Positions 1 to 9,341 of a stretch of 56,469 nt of DNA are shown piece by piece. The translations under genes and the position numbers were made by a program. The notes under the pieces were generated by a model. It had not been told where the DNA came from and ran no database searches. It saw only the letters and a list, made by a program, of their open reading frames with translations. How positions within the stretch are numbered: the first letter of the stretch is position 1; every line of letters starts with the position of its first letter. The DNA comes from Chloroflexi bacterium HGW-Chloroflexi-9 (GTDB lineage: Bacteria > Chloroflexota > Dehalococcoidia > UBA2979). The DNA lies in assembly GCA_002840675.1 (NCBI GenBank), contig PHBR01000005.1:1-56469 (forward strand), written 5' to 3'.

Positions 1-228
1 CGTGTCGGCGTTCGCCTCTGTCTCAGGAAGGCGAAATCGGCGACGGAGGTCGGCGACCGGGATCACCCGACCGCGGAGGTTGATGACACCCCGCACGTAT
101 TCGGGCGAGTCGGGCACGGAGGTGATCGCCTGCATGCGGATGATCTCGCGCACGGCGTTGATGTTGATCCCGTACGCCTCGTTGCCAAGTTCGAAGACGA
201 CCAGTTGCCGCTCGAGCTGTTCAGCCAC
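1..228 (-). CDS. cheW: CheW-like chemotaxis coupling protein, 3' end cut by window
   Basis: CheW-type adaptors link chemoreceptors to the CheA kinase in the cytoplasm. The 76 visible residues show the family's first half: a VVFELGNEAYGIN strand pair, then VREIIRM and VRGVINLRGRVIPVADLR, which is the classic CheW core. I start it at the GTG at 228 because a GGGAG-type ribosome site lies just upstream and the coupling fold begins about ten residues later. The C-terminal half lies outside the window. A methyl-accepting receptor sits at 2.1 kb, so a chemotaxis role fits, although a CheW domain of a larger protein is excluded only on the N-terminal side. Confidence 0.88.
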   Translation of the reverse strand, partial: MAEQLERQLVVFELGNEAYGININAVREIIRMQAITSVPDSPEYVRGVINLRGRVIPVADLRRRFRLPETEANADT

Positions 229-478
229 GGGGTCTCTCCCAATCTCCGCCGGGCAAACGGCCGGCCTGTTGTTCGTTTGGTTGCCGCCCGTTTGCGGTGC
301 TGGTGTGAAGATTCGGTCGTGGCCCAGCCCTCGGGCAGCGGGTTTCCCCGCGGCCAACCGCCCGGGCGCGCAGGTGGCATGATCCCGACAGGTTCACCGG
401 GCTCACTGGTCTGGGGGCGGGCCAGTGCGGTGAGGTTGAGCACCGCACTGGCCCTGCCTGTGGTCCGTCGGTCGGACC

Positions 479-843
479 TCAGGCCGTCACGACGAGCGCA
501 TCGCGTACCGCATCTTCCAGTGCTGAGCGCCGGTACGTCTTCGCGAGGAAGGCGACGGCACCCCGCTGAAGCGCCTCGTCTTCGTAGTGCTCGTCGCTGA
601 TCATCAGCACCGGAAGTCCGGGCGCGGGACTACGGACCTGCTCCAGGATCGACCAGCCGGTGGCGCCACCTCGAAGCGGGCGCGCGCCCGTGCCAGCGTC
701 CCGGCCAGGTCCACCTCGAACCCGTCCATCGCCAGCACCTGCTGGATGGCGGGCCCCGTGAGCGGGTGGTCTTCGACCACGAAGATGCGAGCGCGCGGCG
801 GGACACTCTCCGTGGTGGTGACACCTGCGGCGGTTGGATCCAT
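479..843 (-). pseudogene. Receiver-domain protein, internally deleted and frameshifted
   Basis: The first part reads RIFVVEDHPLTGPAIQQVL, the acidic-pocket start of a response-regulator receiver. The last part, in another frame, reads GWSILEQVR, LPVLMISDEH and FLAKTYRR, which are its later strands with the conserved Lys. The two halves join near 665-690. The length is not a multiple of three, and about 15 residues that would carry the phosphoacceptor Asp are absent. Start taken at the ATG at 843 after GTAGGAAC. It is either a decayed single-domain regulator or an assembly deletion. Either way, the sequence shown cannot encode a phosphorylatable receiver. Confidence 0.72.
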
Positions 844-904
844 GTGTGTTCCTACTTCACCTGTTGTCATTCTGTCGCCGGATCGTGCGCTCAGAAATCC
901 AATC

Positions 905-944
905 CTGACAGTCGTCTGACAGATGCTGACCTCTGACCTTTGAC
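905..944. promoter_or_regulatory. Array of CTGAC direct repeats between divergent regulator genes
   Basis: CTGAC occurs at 905-909, 916-920, 926-930 and 933-937, followed by TTGAC at 940-944. The first three are spaced by 10-11 nt (about one helical turn) and the last ones by 7 nt. Direct repeats of this kind are typical of binding sites for winged-helix OmpR/PhoB regulators, and such a gene starts at 1136. Assignment as an operator is inference. Confidence 0.4.
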
Positions 945-1033
945 CGCTGCCCGTGAGTCGAAGACTGCGATCGTGGTCGTGGGGGCAAACTCTGTCTACA
1001 TCCTGTTGTCCGGTCGTGCGGCCGCGCGGCCGG

Positions 1034-1098
1034 GTTACAGTCGCCGCGCGCCTCGCTATAACCGAGGCATACCGGGGGCGCGTTACGGTTGCCGCGCG
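1034..1098. repeat. 17-nt direct repeat upstream of the OmpR-type regulator
   Basis: GTTACAGTCGCCGCGCG (1034-1050) and GTTACGGTTGCCGCGCG (1082-1098) match at 15 of 17 positions and lie 48 nt apart, directly ahead of the regulator start at 1136. They could be regulator-binding half sites; no function is shown. Confidence 0.4.
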
Positions 1099-1135
1099 AA
1101 CTGGTCGAGACATGGTTGGCGGCAGGAGGCACGGG

Positions 1136-1942
1136 ATGGACGATGCGCCGCCGGGGAGTGGAGTCCCGCTCGCGCCGCTGGTACGACTGGGGTCGGCCGC
1201 AGGACGCGGCCCTCAGGTCTTGCTGGTTGAGGACGACGCAGCCACAGCGGACGTGATCGCGGCAGGGCTGGCTCTATATGGCCACACGGTGGAGGTGGTG
1301 AGTACCCTCCGTCAGGCGCGCCGCTTCCTCAAGTCTTCTGATCCCATCGACCTCGTTCTGGTCGATGTTGGACTGCCGGACGGCTCCGGGCTGGATCTGT
1401 GCGTGGAGCTGTGTGCCCGGGATCAACTTCCGGTGATCGTCGTCTCCTCCGCGGGCACTGCAGAGGAGCGCATCCGGGGATTTGACGTCGGCGCCGACGA
1501 CTATGTGGTGAAGCCGGTGAACGTTCTGGAACTGGCCCGACGAGTCGAAGCGGTTCTCCGCCGAAGTGGCTTCCGCGCCGTCGACTCGCTCGTCGAGGAT
1601 CCCAGTGGGCTGGACCTGGACGTGCGTCGTGGCGAGGCGACCTTCCAGGGTCAGTTGGTCTCGCTGACCCGCTCAGAAACCGGCATCCTGCGCGTCCTGC
1701 TTGAGCAGCCCGGCCAGGCGGTGCCGTTGGATGAGATCTGCCAGCGTGTCTGGAACTACCAGGCGCTCGGCGACGCGAACTTCGTTCACCAGCACCTGTC
1801 GCGCCTTCGCCGGAAGCTCCGCCTCATCGGATTCTCCGATGAGGCGATCCGGACCATTTACGGCGTGGGCTACGCCTTCGAGTCGTCCCCACATGTGGCC
1901 GTCACGCCTCCCCCGACAGCCGAAACCATCCCGCCTCAGTAG
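1136..1942 (+). CDS. OmpR/PhoB-type response regulator
   Basis: A DNA-binding two-component regulator of 268 residues. The receiver domain has the acidic pair Asp33/Asp34 in LLVEDDA, the phosphoacceptor Asp77 in LVLVDVGLPDGSG, a Ser in the strand IVVSSAG and the conserved Lys126 in DDYVVKP. A winged helix-turn-helix follows from about residue 155 (SLTRSETGILRVLLEQPGQ ... HLSRLRRKL ... YGVGYAF). Start chosen at the ATG at 1136 because GGAGG lies 7 nt upstream; the reading frame is open further upstream without a better site. It is the only intact receiver in this cluster. Its partner kinase may be the hybrid kinase at 4.7-7.2 kb, which is inference. Confidence 0.9.
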   Translation: MDDAPPGSGVPLAPLVRLGSAAGRGPQVLLVEDDAATADVIAAGLALYGHTVEVVSTLRQARRFLKSSDPIDLVLVDVGLPDGSGLDLCVELCARDQLPVIVVSSAGTAEERIRGFDVGADDYVVKPVNVLELARRVEAVLRRSGFRAVDSLVEDPSGLDLDVRRGEATFQGQLVSLTRSETGILRVLLEQPGQAVPLDEICQRVWNYQALGDANFVHQHLSRLRRKLRLIGFSDEAIRTIYGVGYAFESSPHVAVTPPPTAETIPPQ

Positions 1943-2102
1943 TTCCGCCCCGAGATCGTGTTGGCATCATGTCAACCCTCGGGATCGGCCGCTTCGTGCG
2001 GGAAACCCCTGACGGCCATGAGCCCTCACCTGCGGATAGTCCTCCCACACGTGGTGGGTGCCCGGGGCGTGCCCCGGCGAAGGAACGGACCGACAGGTGA
2101 AG

Positions 2103-4145
2103 ATGACAATTCGAACGAAACTCCTCGGAGGCTTCGGGCTCGTGCTCGTGATGATGGCCGTGGTCGCCGTTGTCGGGATCACGCGCCTGAGTCAGGCCTC
2201 GGCGCGAACTGAGGCGATGTACCGAGAGAACGTGCTGGGAGTCCAGTACGCGCTCCTGACCAATCAAAACATGATTGCAAGTGCCCGTGAAGAGAAGCGA
2301 GCCTTCCTGGCGCCGGCTGGTGACACGCGTCAGGCTCTGATCGCAGAGGCGCAAGCGGAGATGGAGGCTGCCGAGCAGGCGATGGTCGACTACGAGCAGA
2401 CCTTCGCCTCGGAAGCCGACCGCGCGATGTGGGCGGAAGTGACTGACCCCGTTCACGCGGTGATTAAGAAGCGCCAGGGCGTTCTGGACCTCCTGGCCGC
2501 CGGCCGTGACACGGAGGCATCCGGTGCCGCCGCCGAGATGGCCGTGCTCATCGGCCCGATGAACCAGTCCCTGACGGAAGCCGGCGACTTCAACGCCGAG
2601 CTGGCGCAGCAGGCAGTAACTGCCGCGCAGGACAGCGCCAGCCAGGCGCGCACGATCCTCCTCCTGACGTCCGTGGTGGCGGTGCTCGCCGGCCTCGGGA
2701 TCGGCTACTGGCTCGCGCGCGGCATCTCCGCCGGCGTCGGCAAGATGCGCGCGGCGGCTGCCGGGATCGCGCAGGGCGACCTGGACCAGGACGTGAGCAT
2801 TACCAGCCGCGACGAGGTGGGCGACATGGCCCGCGCCTTCGAGGCGATGAAGGAGTATCTCTCCGGCATGGCCGACGCCGCGGCGCGGATCGCGGATGGC
2901 GACCTGACCGTGGAGGTCCTCCCGAAGTCGGAGCAAGACGCGCTGGGTAACGCGTTCGCGCGCATGGCCGACAGCCTGAATGACGTGATGCTGCGCGCCC
3001 GCAGCACCGCCGAGGAGCTGTCGCAGGCCCGCACCGAGTTGGAACTGGTGGCCGAGCAGGCGGCGAACGCCACCTCAGAGGTTGCCCGGTCCAGCACGCA
3101 GGTCGCCCAGGGCACGAGCCAGCAGGCGACTGCCGTGCAGGAAATCAACGAGAACGTCTCCGGCCTGAGCCGGAGCATTGACCAGGTCACATCCGGCGCG
3201 GCCCGTCAGTCGGACGCGGTGGAGGCCGCGGTCCAGATCGGCGAGCGCCTCGCCAGCGCCTCGGAACAGATGGCGGCGAGTGCCCAGGCGGCCAGCGTTG
3301 GCGCGCAGAGCACGTCCACGACCGCCCGGGACGGTGCGAGTCGGGTCCAGGCCACTGTCGAGGGTATCTCGAGGCTGCAGTCGCGTATGGACGCGGCAGC
3401 CCGGGAGATCAGCGCTTTGGGCAGCCGGTCCCAGGAGATCGGCAACATCATTGCTGTCATCCAGGACATCGCCGCACAGACGAACCTCCTGGCCCTCAAC
3501 GCAGCGATCGAGGCCGCCCGCGCCGGCGAGCAGGGCCGCGGCTTCGCGGTTGTGGCCGATGAGGTGCGCCAGTTGGCGGAACGTGTCGCGTCCGCCACAA
3601 AGGAGATCGCGACGCTGATTGAAGGCGTCCAGGGCGGCGTCGAGGCCTCTGTCCACGCGATGGAGGACGGCGTCACGGAGATGCGATTCAGCACGGAGGC
3701 GGCAGCGGAAGCGGGGACGGCACTCTCGCAGATCATGACCGCAGTGGACACCGTGGCCGGCCAGATCGCGGAGATCGCTACGGGGTCGGACGATGTCAAG
3801 TCCGCCGGTGCGGAACTGTCGCGCCGGATCGAGGACATCGAGAAGGTGGCGAAGGAGAACCACACGGCCGCAACGAGCATGGCTGAGCAGGCCGCGATTG
3901 TCGGCGAGTCGATCGAGTCAATCGCTGCCGTGGCCGAGGAAAACAGCGCTTCTACCGAGGAGGTGTCCGCGGCCGCAGAGCAGATGAGCGCACAGGTCGA
4001 GGAACTCTCCGCCTCGACGAGCGAACTCGGTCGGATGGCTGACGCCCTGCGGGAGCAGATCGCCGCGTTCCGCCTTCGGTCCGAACTCCGGGCGTTGCCC
4101 GGCGGGCGCGCCACGGACTCGCGCACCAGGCAGCGCGCGGCCTAG
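2103..4145 (+). CDS. Methyl-accepting chemotaxis protein
   Basis: A transmembrane chemoreceptor of about 680 residues. It has an N-terminal membrane segment (about 10-30), a four-helix-bundle sensor (about 45-185), a second membrane segment near 185-205, two HAMP-like helical pairs, and a long methyl-accepting coiled coil. The hairpin tip reads [20 protein letters not shown], followed by [14 protein letters not shown], the universal CheA/CheW contact region. I chose the ATG at 2103 because receptors of this type begin MxIRTKLL; a GTG two codons upstream (2097) and one at 2058 are alternatives. No C-terminal CheR-docking pentapeptide is visible. It presumably works with the CheW at the window start. 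Confidence 0.93.
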   Translation: MTIRTKLLGGFGLVLVMMAVVAVVGITRLSQASARTEAMYRENVLGVQYALLTNQNMIASAREEKRAFLAPAGDTRQALIAEAQAEMEAAEQAMVDYEQTFASEADRAMWAEVTDPVHAVIKKRQGVLDLLAAGRDTEASGAAAEMAVLIGPMNQSLTEAGDFNAELAQQAVTAAQDSASQARTILLLTSVVAVLAGLGIGYWLARGISAGVGKMRAAAAGIAQGDLDQDVSITSRDEVGDMARAFEAMKEYLSGMADAAARIADGDLTVEVLPKSEQDALGNAFARMADSLNDVMLRARSTAEELSQARTELELVAEQAANATSEVARSSTQVAQGTSQQATAVQEINENVSGLSRSIDQVTSGAARQSDAVEAAVQIGERLASASEQMAASAQAASVGAQSTSTTARDGASRVQATVEGISRLQSRMDAAAREISALGSRSQEIGNIIAVIQDIAAQTNLLALNAAIEAARAGEQGRGFAVVADEVRQLAERVASATKEIATLIEGVQGGVEASVHAMEDGVTEMRFSTEAAAEAGTALSQIMTAVDTVAGQIAEIATGSDDVKSAGAELSRRIEDIEKVAKENHTAATSMAEQAAIVGESIESIAAVAEENSASTEEVSAAAEQMSAQVEELSASTSELGRMADALREQIAAFRLRSELRALPGGRATDSRTRQRAA

Positions 4146-4157
4146 GCGCGCTGGCGA

Positions 4158-4204
4158 CGCGAAGAGCCCATCCGGGATAACCCCCGCCGGGTGGGCTCTT
4201 CGCG
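4158..4204. terminator. Hairpin between convergent receptor and receiver genes
   Basis: CGCGAAGAGCCCA (4158-4170) is perfectly complementary to TGGGCTCTTCGCG (4192-4204), a 13-bp stem. It lies between the receptor stop (4145) and the convergent receiver stop (4207), so it can serve both directions. There is no long T-run. Confidence 0.6.
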
Positions 4205-4206
4205 GA

Positions 4207-4623
4207 CTAGCCCGCGCGCGACAGGAGGGCGCGACAGGCGTCCGCCAGGCCGGGGAGCCCAGTCGCGCTCTTCTCGACGTGCACAACCCGGCCGCCGTCC
4301 GACAGACCACCTGGCAGCCAGGGGAGTTCCACAGAGAAGACGACGACGGTGAGCGCTGGATGGCGGGCCACGGTCTTCCCGATCCAATGCGAGACGTTCG
4401 CGCCGGACAGACGGACCTCCGTCACCAGCTGGTCGATCCCCCCCTGACCCAGCAGCGCCGTCGCCTCGTCGCGGCCCCCTGCCGGCCGGCAGCGGACACC
4501 CGGGATCGAATACTCAAGCAGGTCGCAGACCACGCCGCGCAGCAACGGCTCATCGTCCACGACCAGAAGTTGCCACTGCACCTCATCCGGCACCGGCAGC
4601 CCCCCACGTTTTCCCCGACGCAT
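4207..4623 (-). CDS. Stand-alone receiver domain with Glu in place of the phosphoacceptor Asp
   Basis: A 138-residue single-domain receiver. The acidic pocket is present (LLVVDDEPLLR, Asp23/Asp24) and so is the conserved Lys118 in VVHVEKSA. The strand that should end in Asp reads DQLVTEVRLSG, with Glu69 at the phosphorylation position (codon 4417-4419). Asp-to-Glu changes in receivers can mimic the phosphorylated state, so it may be permanently active or phosphorylation-independent; that is inference. The start is the ATG at 4623, but a GTG about ten codons inside is possible. It lies downstream of the hybrid kinase on the same strand, with 49 nt between them. Confidence 0.75.
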   Translation of the reverse strand: MRRGKRGGLPVPDEVQWQLLVVDDEPLLRGVVCDLLEYSIPGVRCRPAGGRDEATALLGQGGIDQLVTEVRLSGANVSHWIGKTVARHPALTVVVFSVELPWLPGGLSDGGRVVHVEKSATGLPGLADACRALLSRAG

Positions 4624-4672
4624 CCGGCCCGAACGATCCGCCTTCGACCCCCGGTCACCGCCGTCCGTGCGG

Positions 4673-7158
4673 CTACATCGCTGGTTCGCGGTCCATGTGG
4701 GGGCCTTCCGCAGCCGGATGGCCGCCGAGGTGAGTGGTCACACTGGCGATCAGAGTGTCAATGGGGAATGGCTTTTGAATGACGCCGACCGCCCCGCGGC
4801 GGAGCGCATCAGCCGCCTGCACGGAACCGCTGACGATCACGACGGGCGGGCCGTCCGGGTGTGTCCGGATGCGTGAGAGCACGTCCCATCCGCTCAGCCC
4901 GGGCATATTGAGGTTCAACAGGACCAGTCTAATGTCGTCGCGCAGGCGCAGGATCTCGAGCGCCGCCTCACCCGCCGGCACCGCGATCACCGTATATCCC
5001 CGCTGCTCCAGTGCCGCCGATACCACATCGCGCACGCTCTCTTCGTCGTCGACGATCAGAACCTGAGGGCCCTGGCGATGCGCTGTCGCAGCGGACATCA
5101 GGTCGGGCTCTCCATCCGGGATCGTCGGGCAGTCGATCGTGATCGTGGTCCCCACGCCAAGTTCTGATTCCGCTTCGATGACCGCGTCAATCTCTCGGAC
5201 GATCTCGCGGACCATCGTCATCCCCAGGCCCGTACCCCGCCCGCTGCCCTTCGTCGTGAAGAAGGGATCGAAGAGATGCTGCTGCGTCTGGGTAGACATT
5301 CCGGCGCCGTTGTCGGAGACGACGATCCGGACGAATTGCCTGCCTTCCGGCCTCGTCGCGATCCCGGCGGCCACGCGGATCTCCGGGGCGTACCCCGGCC
5401 CGGCATCATTCGCGCGCTCCAGTGTGGCATCACGGGCATTAAGCAGCAGGTTGAGCAGCACCTGTTCAAGGCGAGACGGGTCCGCCAGGATCAGCGGCAG
5501 GTCGCCGGACCGGAACACGCTGATGCTCACGCGCCGGTCAAACGTCTCTCGTGCGAGTTCCACCGTCCCGCGGATCACCTCCCAGACATCCGTGGGCTGG
5601 AGTTCGGAGGCGAGCGGGCGAGCGGCGTGCAGGAGCCGGCGGACGACGGAGGTCGCGCGGCGGGCGGCCCCGGAGGCATGGTCGAGCCAGCGCGACGACT
5701 GGCCCCGAGCGCTGATCTCCAGATCGAGCGCGCCAATGATCGCAGTCAACAGGTTATTGAAATCGTGCGCTACCCCGGCCACCAGTGTGCCCACCGCAAC
5801 GTCCCGCTGGTCGTTTAGGATGCTCTCCAGCAGCCGAAGCCGCTCCGTCTCCTGATCTGACCGCAATGTGAGGTCATGGATCACCCCGGTAAAGATCCGG
5901 TGGCCGTCCGCCGTCCGCGACTCGGCGATCCTCAACGAGATCGGGAACTGATGCCCGTCACGATGGAGGGCGAATGCCGGGCGCTCGTGCCCGATGAACA
6001 GTCCCGCATCGGTGGATGCTTCTCCGGTCTGTAGATAGTGCCGCATGAAGCCATCGTGGTGGGACGCGAACGGCTCCGGCATCAACACCGTCACGCTGCG
6101 GCCGGTGAGATCTTCCGCCGCCCACCCGAACGTGTCGGTGACGGCTGGATTGGCTGCAACGACGATGCCGTCCTCTCCGATCACGATGATCGGGACGGGC
6201 GCGGCGTCCATGATGCTCTCGCCCTTCGCGACCTCATACCCGACCTGCTGTCGGAGGGCGACTTCCTGCGTGACGTTGCGGAACTCCGAGAGCGTCGCGA
6301 CGCAGCGCGCACCCTCGAAGATCGGCGTCACCGCCACGACCACGTCGACCAGCGTCCCGTCCGAATGCAGCCGCCTGGTGAGCGTCGGTGAGAGCACCTC
6401 ACCCTGCACCATCGCGCGGACGTGGTACTCCCGGAGTTCGTCCACGCGATCGGGGGGACCAGGCGGGCCCCGCTGGAGCCGATGATCTGTTCCGACTGAT
6501 AACCCAGCATGTCCGCCAGCGCCTGGTTGCAGTACAGGACCGTTCCCTGCTCGTCCATCACCAGGATGCCGTTCTGCATGGATGCCACGAGCGAGGCATA
6601 CCGGCGCGTAGCCGCAGCCTCCTGATCGGCGAGCACGCGGATCCTTCGCGCCGCGACCAGGCTGGCTCCAATGCCAATGAGCGTCCCGGTAAGGGTCAGG
6701 ACCACGCCGGCCGCAGCCAGCCGTCGCACGGCGTTCACGGACTCCGAGCGACGCTCTGCGACCACATCCAGCAGCGCATCGACTTCCAGGGCAATCGGCT
6801 CGGTCAGGGGTAGGAGGGGGGGCTGGGGCTGCTGGGCGGCGGCAGCCTCAAGTGCTTCGAACCCGGCTTCGATCCGGTCGAACGCCGCGCGGGTCGTGGC
6901 CGCGCCGGCCACGCGCGTGATGTCCGGCTCGAGCGCCTGCGCCCGCGCGACGCGTGCCTCGTGCAGTTGCACCAGCCGCGCCTCGTCGCCGGTGCTCGCA
7001 GCGCTGCCGATGCGCTCCGCGAACGCTCGCAACTCGCCCAGGTCCGCCGAGGCACGCGATGCGTCCTGGATGCTGCCCATCGTGAATGCGATGAAGCCCG
7101 CTGCGGTCAACGTTACGAGGGCTCCCGCCACCCAGCTCCATCGCAGAAACAGCCGCAT
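4673..7158 (-). pseudogene. Hybrid sensor histidine kinase with C-terminal receiver, split by a frameshift in a C6 tract
   Basis: Read across one frameshift, this is a kinase of about 828 residues. Part one has an N-terminal membrane segment, a periplasmic helical region, a second membrane segment and a PAS domain. Part two has a second PAS, a phosphoacceptor helix with VAHDFNNLLTAI, and ATPase boxes NLLLNARDA, DNGAGM and GRGTGLGM, then a receiver. The break is at 6452-6457: the coding strand has six C where seven restore PP-DRVDELRE of the first PAS. The overall length is one base short of a multiple of three. The receiver has Asn in place of the phosphoacceptor Asp (LVLLNLNMPG, codon 4913-4915). 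Start is the ATG at 7158 after GGGAGG. It may be a sequencing error, a decayed gene or a phase-variable gene. Confidence 0.8.
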
Positions 7159-7356
7159 TCAAGCCTCCCTCTCGCCATACTTGCCTCGGGCCTTATACCA
7201 CCGCCCCGTTCCACCCGCCGTTACTCCAGTTGCTGCTTCCCGGGCACGGCCCAGGGACGCCCCGGAGGCTCGTCCCGACAAGGTTGCAGGCGCGGCGGCA
7301 GGGGAGACTCGGCAGGGCTCTCCGACCTCATCCAACATCAGAAGTCGGAGCCGGCC

Positions 7357-7770
7357 GAGGCGACCGCAGGCTCAGCATCGTTGGGGCGTCAGAGAAGGCG
7401 CATCTGTTCGCCGTCGCCGGAGCCGAAGCGGTCCGCGACGGGAGTCCAGCCGTCCTGCGATGCAGGACGAGCGCCCACGAGGACGGGGAGGGCTTCGGGA
7501 GCGAAGTCCCGAGCCTCGAAGGCTTCCTGCGCTGTGTTGGCGACGACACGCGCCTCGGCGAACAGCGCCTCGAACGATTCCTCGTTGACCTCACCGCCCC
7601 CCGCGAGTGACCGCGCGAGCTCAAGCGTGAGGTTGTCGCTCTCCGCTCCGTGTGCCGCTAGATCGCCGTCACCGATCTCGCCTTCGACGATCAACGGCGC
7701 CTGGAGATTGTGGGCGACCAGCAGCAGCGCTTGCGCCTGGAGCGTGGCGCGGTACGCGAAGTAGATGACG
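7357..7770 (-). pseudogene. Truncated C-terminal copy of the 23.2-25.3 kb helicase
   Basis: The last ~125 residues of the helicase at 23188-25341 recur here, from YFAYRATLQAQALLLVAH through NLTLELARSLAGGGEVNEES to DRFGSGDGEQMRLL and the stop at 7389. The match begins abruptly at 7770 and continues about 30 nt past the stop. A handful of substitutions and one small indel separate the two copies, so this is not a fresh duplication. The open frame runs on upstream through a tRNA-like fragment, but that extension has no protein character. It is a remnant left by an integration or recombination event at the island edge. Confidence 0.82.
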
Positions 7771-7781
7771 CCCTTCGCTAC

Positions 7782-7836
7782 TGGTGTCGGGGGAGGGGGT
7801 CGAACCCTCACGCTCTTTCGAGGCGCGGGGCTTAAG
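7782..7836 (-). tRNA. tRNA-Leu-like 3' fragment, probable attachment-site remnant
   Basis: On the minus strand the sequence runs from CTTAAG through a hairpin variable arm (CGCCTC-GAAA-GAGCG), a perfect T arm (GAGGG TTCGACC CCCTC), then CCCCGAC, discriminator A and CCA. This is the 3' half of a long-variable-arm tRNA; discriminator A and TAAG suggest Leu(UAA). No matching 5' acceptor (GTCGGGG) or D arm is found upstream, so it is a fragment rather than a gene. tRNA 3' ends are common integration sites. The helicase remnant ends 11 nt away. Confidence 0.6.
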
Positions 7837-8554
7837 AGCGAAGCAGGTAGTCCACTGACGTGTCGGGGGCGTCCGCGTGAAGCCACGCGGCGCCCCTGCT
7901 CGTCCACGTAAGGGTGCTGGGAGCCACGCGTGGCTCCCGGTGTGGCTCCCGGATTGGCCCTCAGCCGGGCGGCGGCACGCCGCAGTTCATGCATCACTAG
8001 AGGGGCGTTTAGGGGCGTCAACCGACGCCATTTCAGATTCGGAATCGCTGGCGCGTCTCCACGATCGGTCATGTCCGTTCACGGGAGTGGCCTCCTAGTG
8101 GCCTCCTGTTCTCGGGCGGTGCCGGAGTGGATGGGCCAGTGCCGACCACGTTCTCACACGTTCGTCGTCGTCCACCGCCGTCCGCGATCGTCCACTATTG
8201 GCCAGGGGTATCTCCCTTTTCGCGCAGCGCTTTGGTGCAGTTGTCCGTCTGGTTCGTCACTGCCCATTGCATGTGCGACGGCATCGAATGGCCTGCCACG
8301 GGTTCGCTCGCGAGTCGCCTGAGCAGAATCGGCACTCATCCTGTACGTCCAGGGCAGGATGAGGCTCCGTCGTCGTGAGTTGGACCATGGGCCGCATGGA
8401 TACAAGACACGCGCGGTGCGCCACGCGATATGTGATCGGGTGACGAGTTGCTCCGCAACGAAATGGATGCTGGGTAGATCGGACGCCGTTTCGATAGCAT
8501 CAGGGTGCCCAATGCCCAGAGTCCAAGTCGTCCTCGGGCTGTCGAGGGGACGAG
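7837..8554. other. Non-coding island-edge stretch with palindrome and short repeats
   Basis: No credible gene is seen. It contains a second copy of the tRNA 3'-end sequence GTGTCGGGGG (7860-7869, also at 7784-7793), a perfect 20-nt palindrome GGGAGCCACGCGTGGCTCCC (7919-7938), and the direct repeat TGGCTCCCGG (7931-7940 and 7943-7952). The remainder up to the AlbA_2-type gene shows no recognisable motif. Confidence 0.5.
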
Positions 8555-9241
8555 GTGAACGAGATACCTCCCGAAGATCGCACTCAGTCCGCGAGAGACG
8601 CATACCGGTTCTTAGCAGCCCACGAAGGAGAGCTCGTCACGTATCAACAGGTATCTGACGCCACCGGCGGTGTGTGGTCGGTGGGCACGGTTGGGAACTA
8701 TCGCTCAAAAAAGTGGAAGAACCTGGTGATCCGAGAGGGTCGTGCCCACCGCGTTCGGGGTGTCGCGCTAATGACGGAGCACGAGTTCGTCGGACTCCAG
8801 AGCCAGGTTCGAGAGGCCGTCATCGACCCCCGTGTCCAGGTCATTCAGGACGCCGTCGCTGTCGGCGAAGGACAGCGGACTGAGTTCAAGGCTCAAATTC
8901 CGAGGACCGCGTCCGAGCTCGCAACCGAAGTCGCGTCGTTCGCCACATCGGGAGGCGGGGTGATTCTGATTGGGGTCGACGACGGCGGGGCAGTGATTGG
9001 CTACGAGGGCAACAAGGAACGGATCGAGGGGATCATCCAGAACGTCGCACCGGTGCCGACCGCGACGGTCGACCTAGTCCCCTACCGAGAGAAGCAGATC
9101 GCACTCGTTCGCGTGCTGGGAGGCCCCGAACCACTGTATTTTGCGAACGATCGACCGTACTTGCGTCAGGGAACTCTCTCGCGTCCGGCGACGCCGGCGG
9201 AGGTCATGACCATCTACCGACAGTATTTTCGACATGGATGA
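8555..9241 (+). CDS. AlbA_2/Schlafen-type nucleic-acid-binding protein
   Basis: A 228-residue protein. The first ~80 residues look like a small helical/winged module (VTYQQVSDATGG, RSKKWKNLVIREG). From about residue 110 there is an AlbA_2 (formerly AAA_4) domain: GEGQRTEFKAQ, then the glycine-rich FATSGGGVILIGVDDGG and IALVRVLGGPEPLYF. Such domains bind nucleic acid or nucleotides and occur in transcriptional regulators and in defence genes. Start is the GTG at 8555, preceded by GAGGGGACGAG. It stands alone at the left edge of the polysaccharide operon and could regulate it, which is speculative. Confidence 0.75.
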   Translation: MNEIPPEDRTQSARDAYRFLAAHEGELVTYQQVSDATGGVWSVGTVGNYRSKKWKNLVIREGRAHRVRGVALMTEHEFVGLQSQVREAVIDPRVQVIQDAVAVGEGQRTEFKAQIPRTASELATEVASFATSGGGVILIGVDDGGAVIGYEGNKERIEGIIQNVAPVPTATVDLVPYREKQIALVRVLGGPEPLYFANDRPYLRQGTLSRPATPAEVMTIYRQYFRHG

Positions 9242-9341
9242 TGCATGGAGCCGTACGGGGAAGCGCGAAAAGTAATGCTGGCGAACGGCGACCCTCGCCG
9301 CGGTCATCGCCTGGTTACCGAACGAGGAGGGTTTCGCGAGC

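Noticed and set aside
1902..2936. Long minus-strand open frame (344 residues) opposite the chemotaxis receptor gene
   Set aside because: It is His/Arg/Gly-rich, matches no family and lies fully antisense to a well-supported receptor; typical shadow frame in high-GC DNA.
7919..7938. Perfect 20-nt palindrome as a regulator operator
   Set aside because: It is striking but sits in gene-free DNA with no start within 600 nt. It may be a hairpin or recombination site; no role can be supported.
7389..8072. Reading 7389-8072 (minus) as one 227-residue gene
   Set aside because: Only the last ~125 residues are protein-like (helicase C-terminus). The rest runs through a tRNA fragment and repeats, so the frame is fortuitous.
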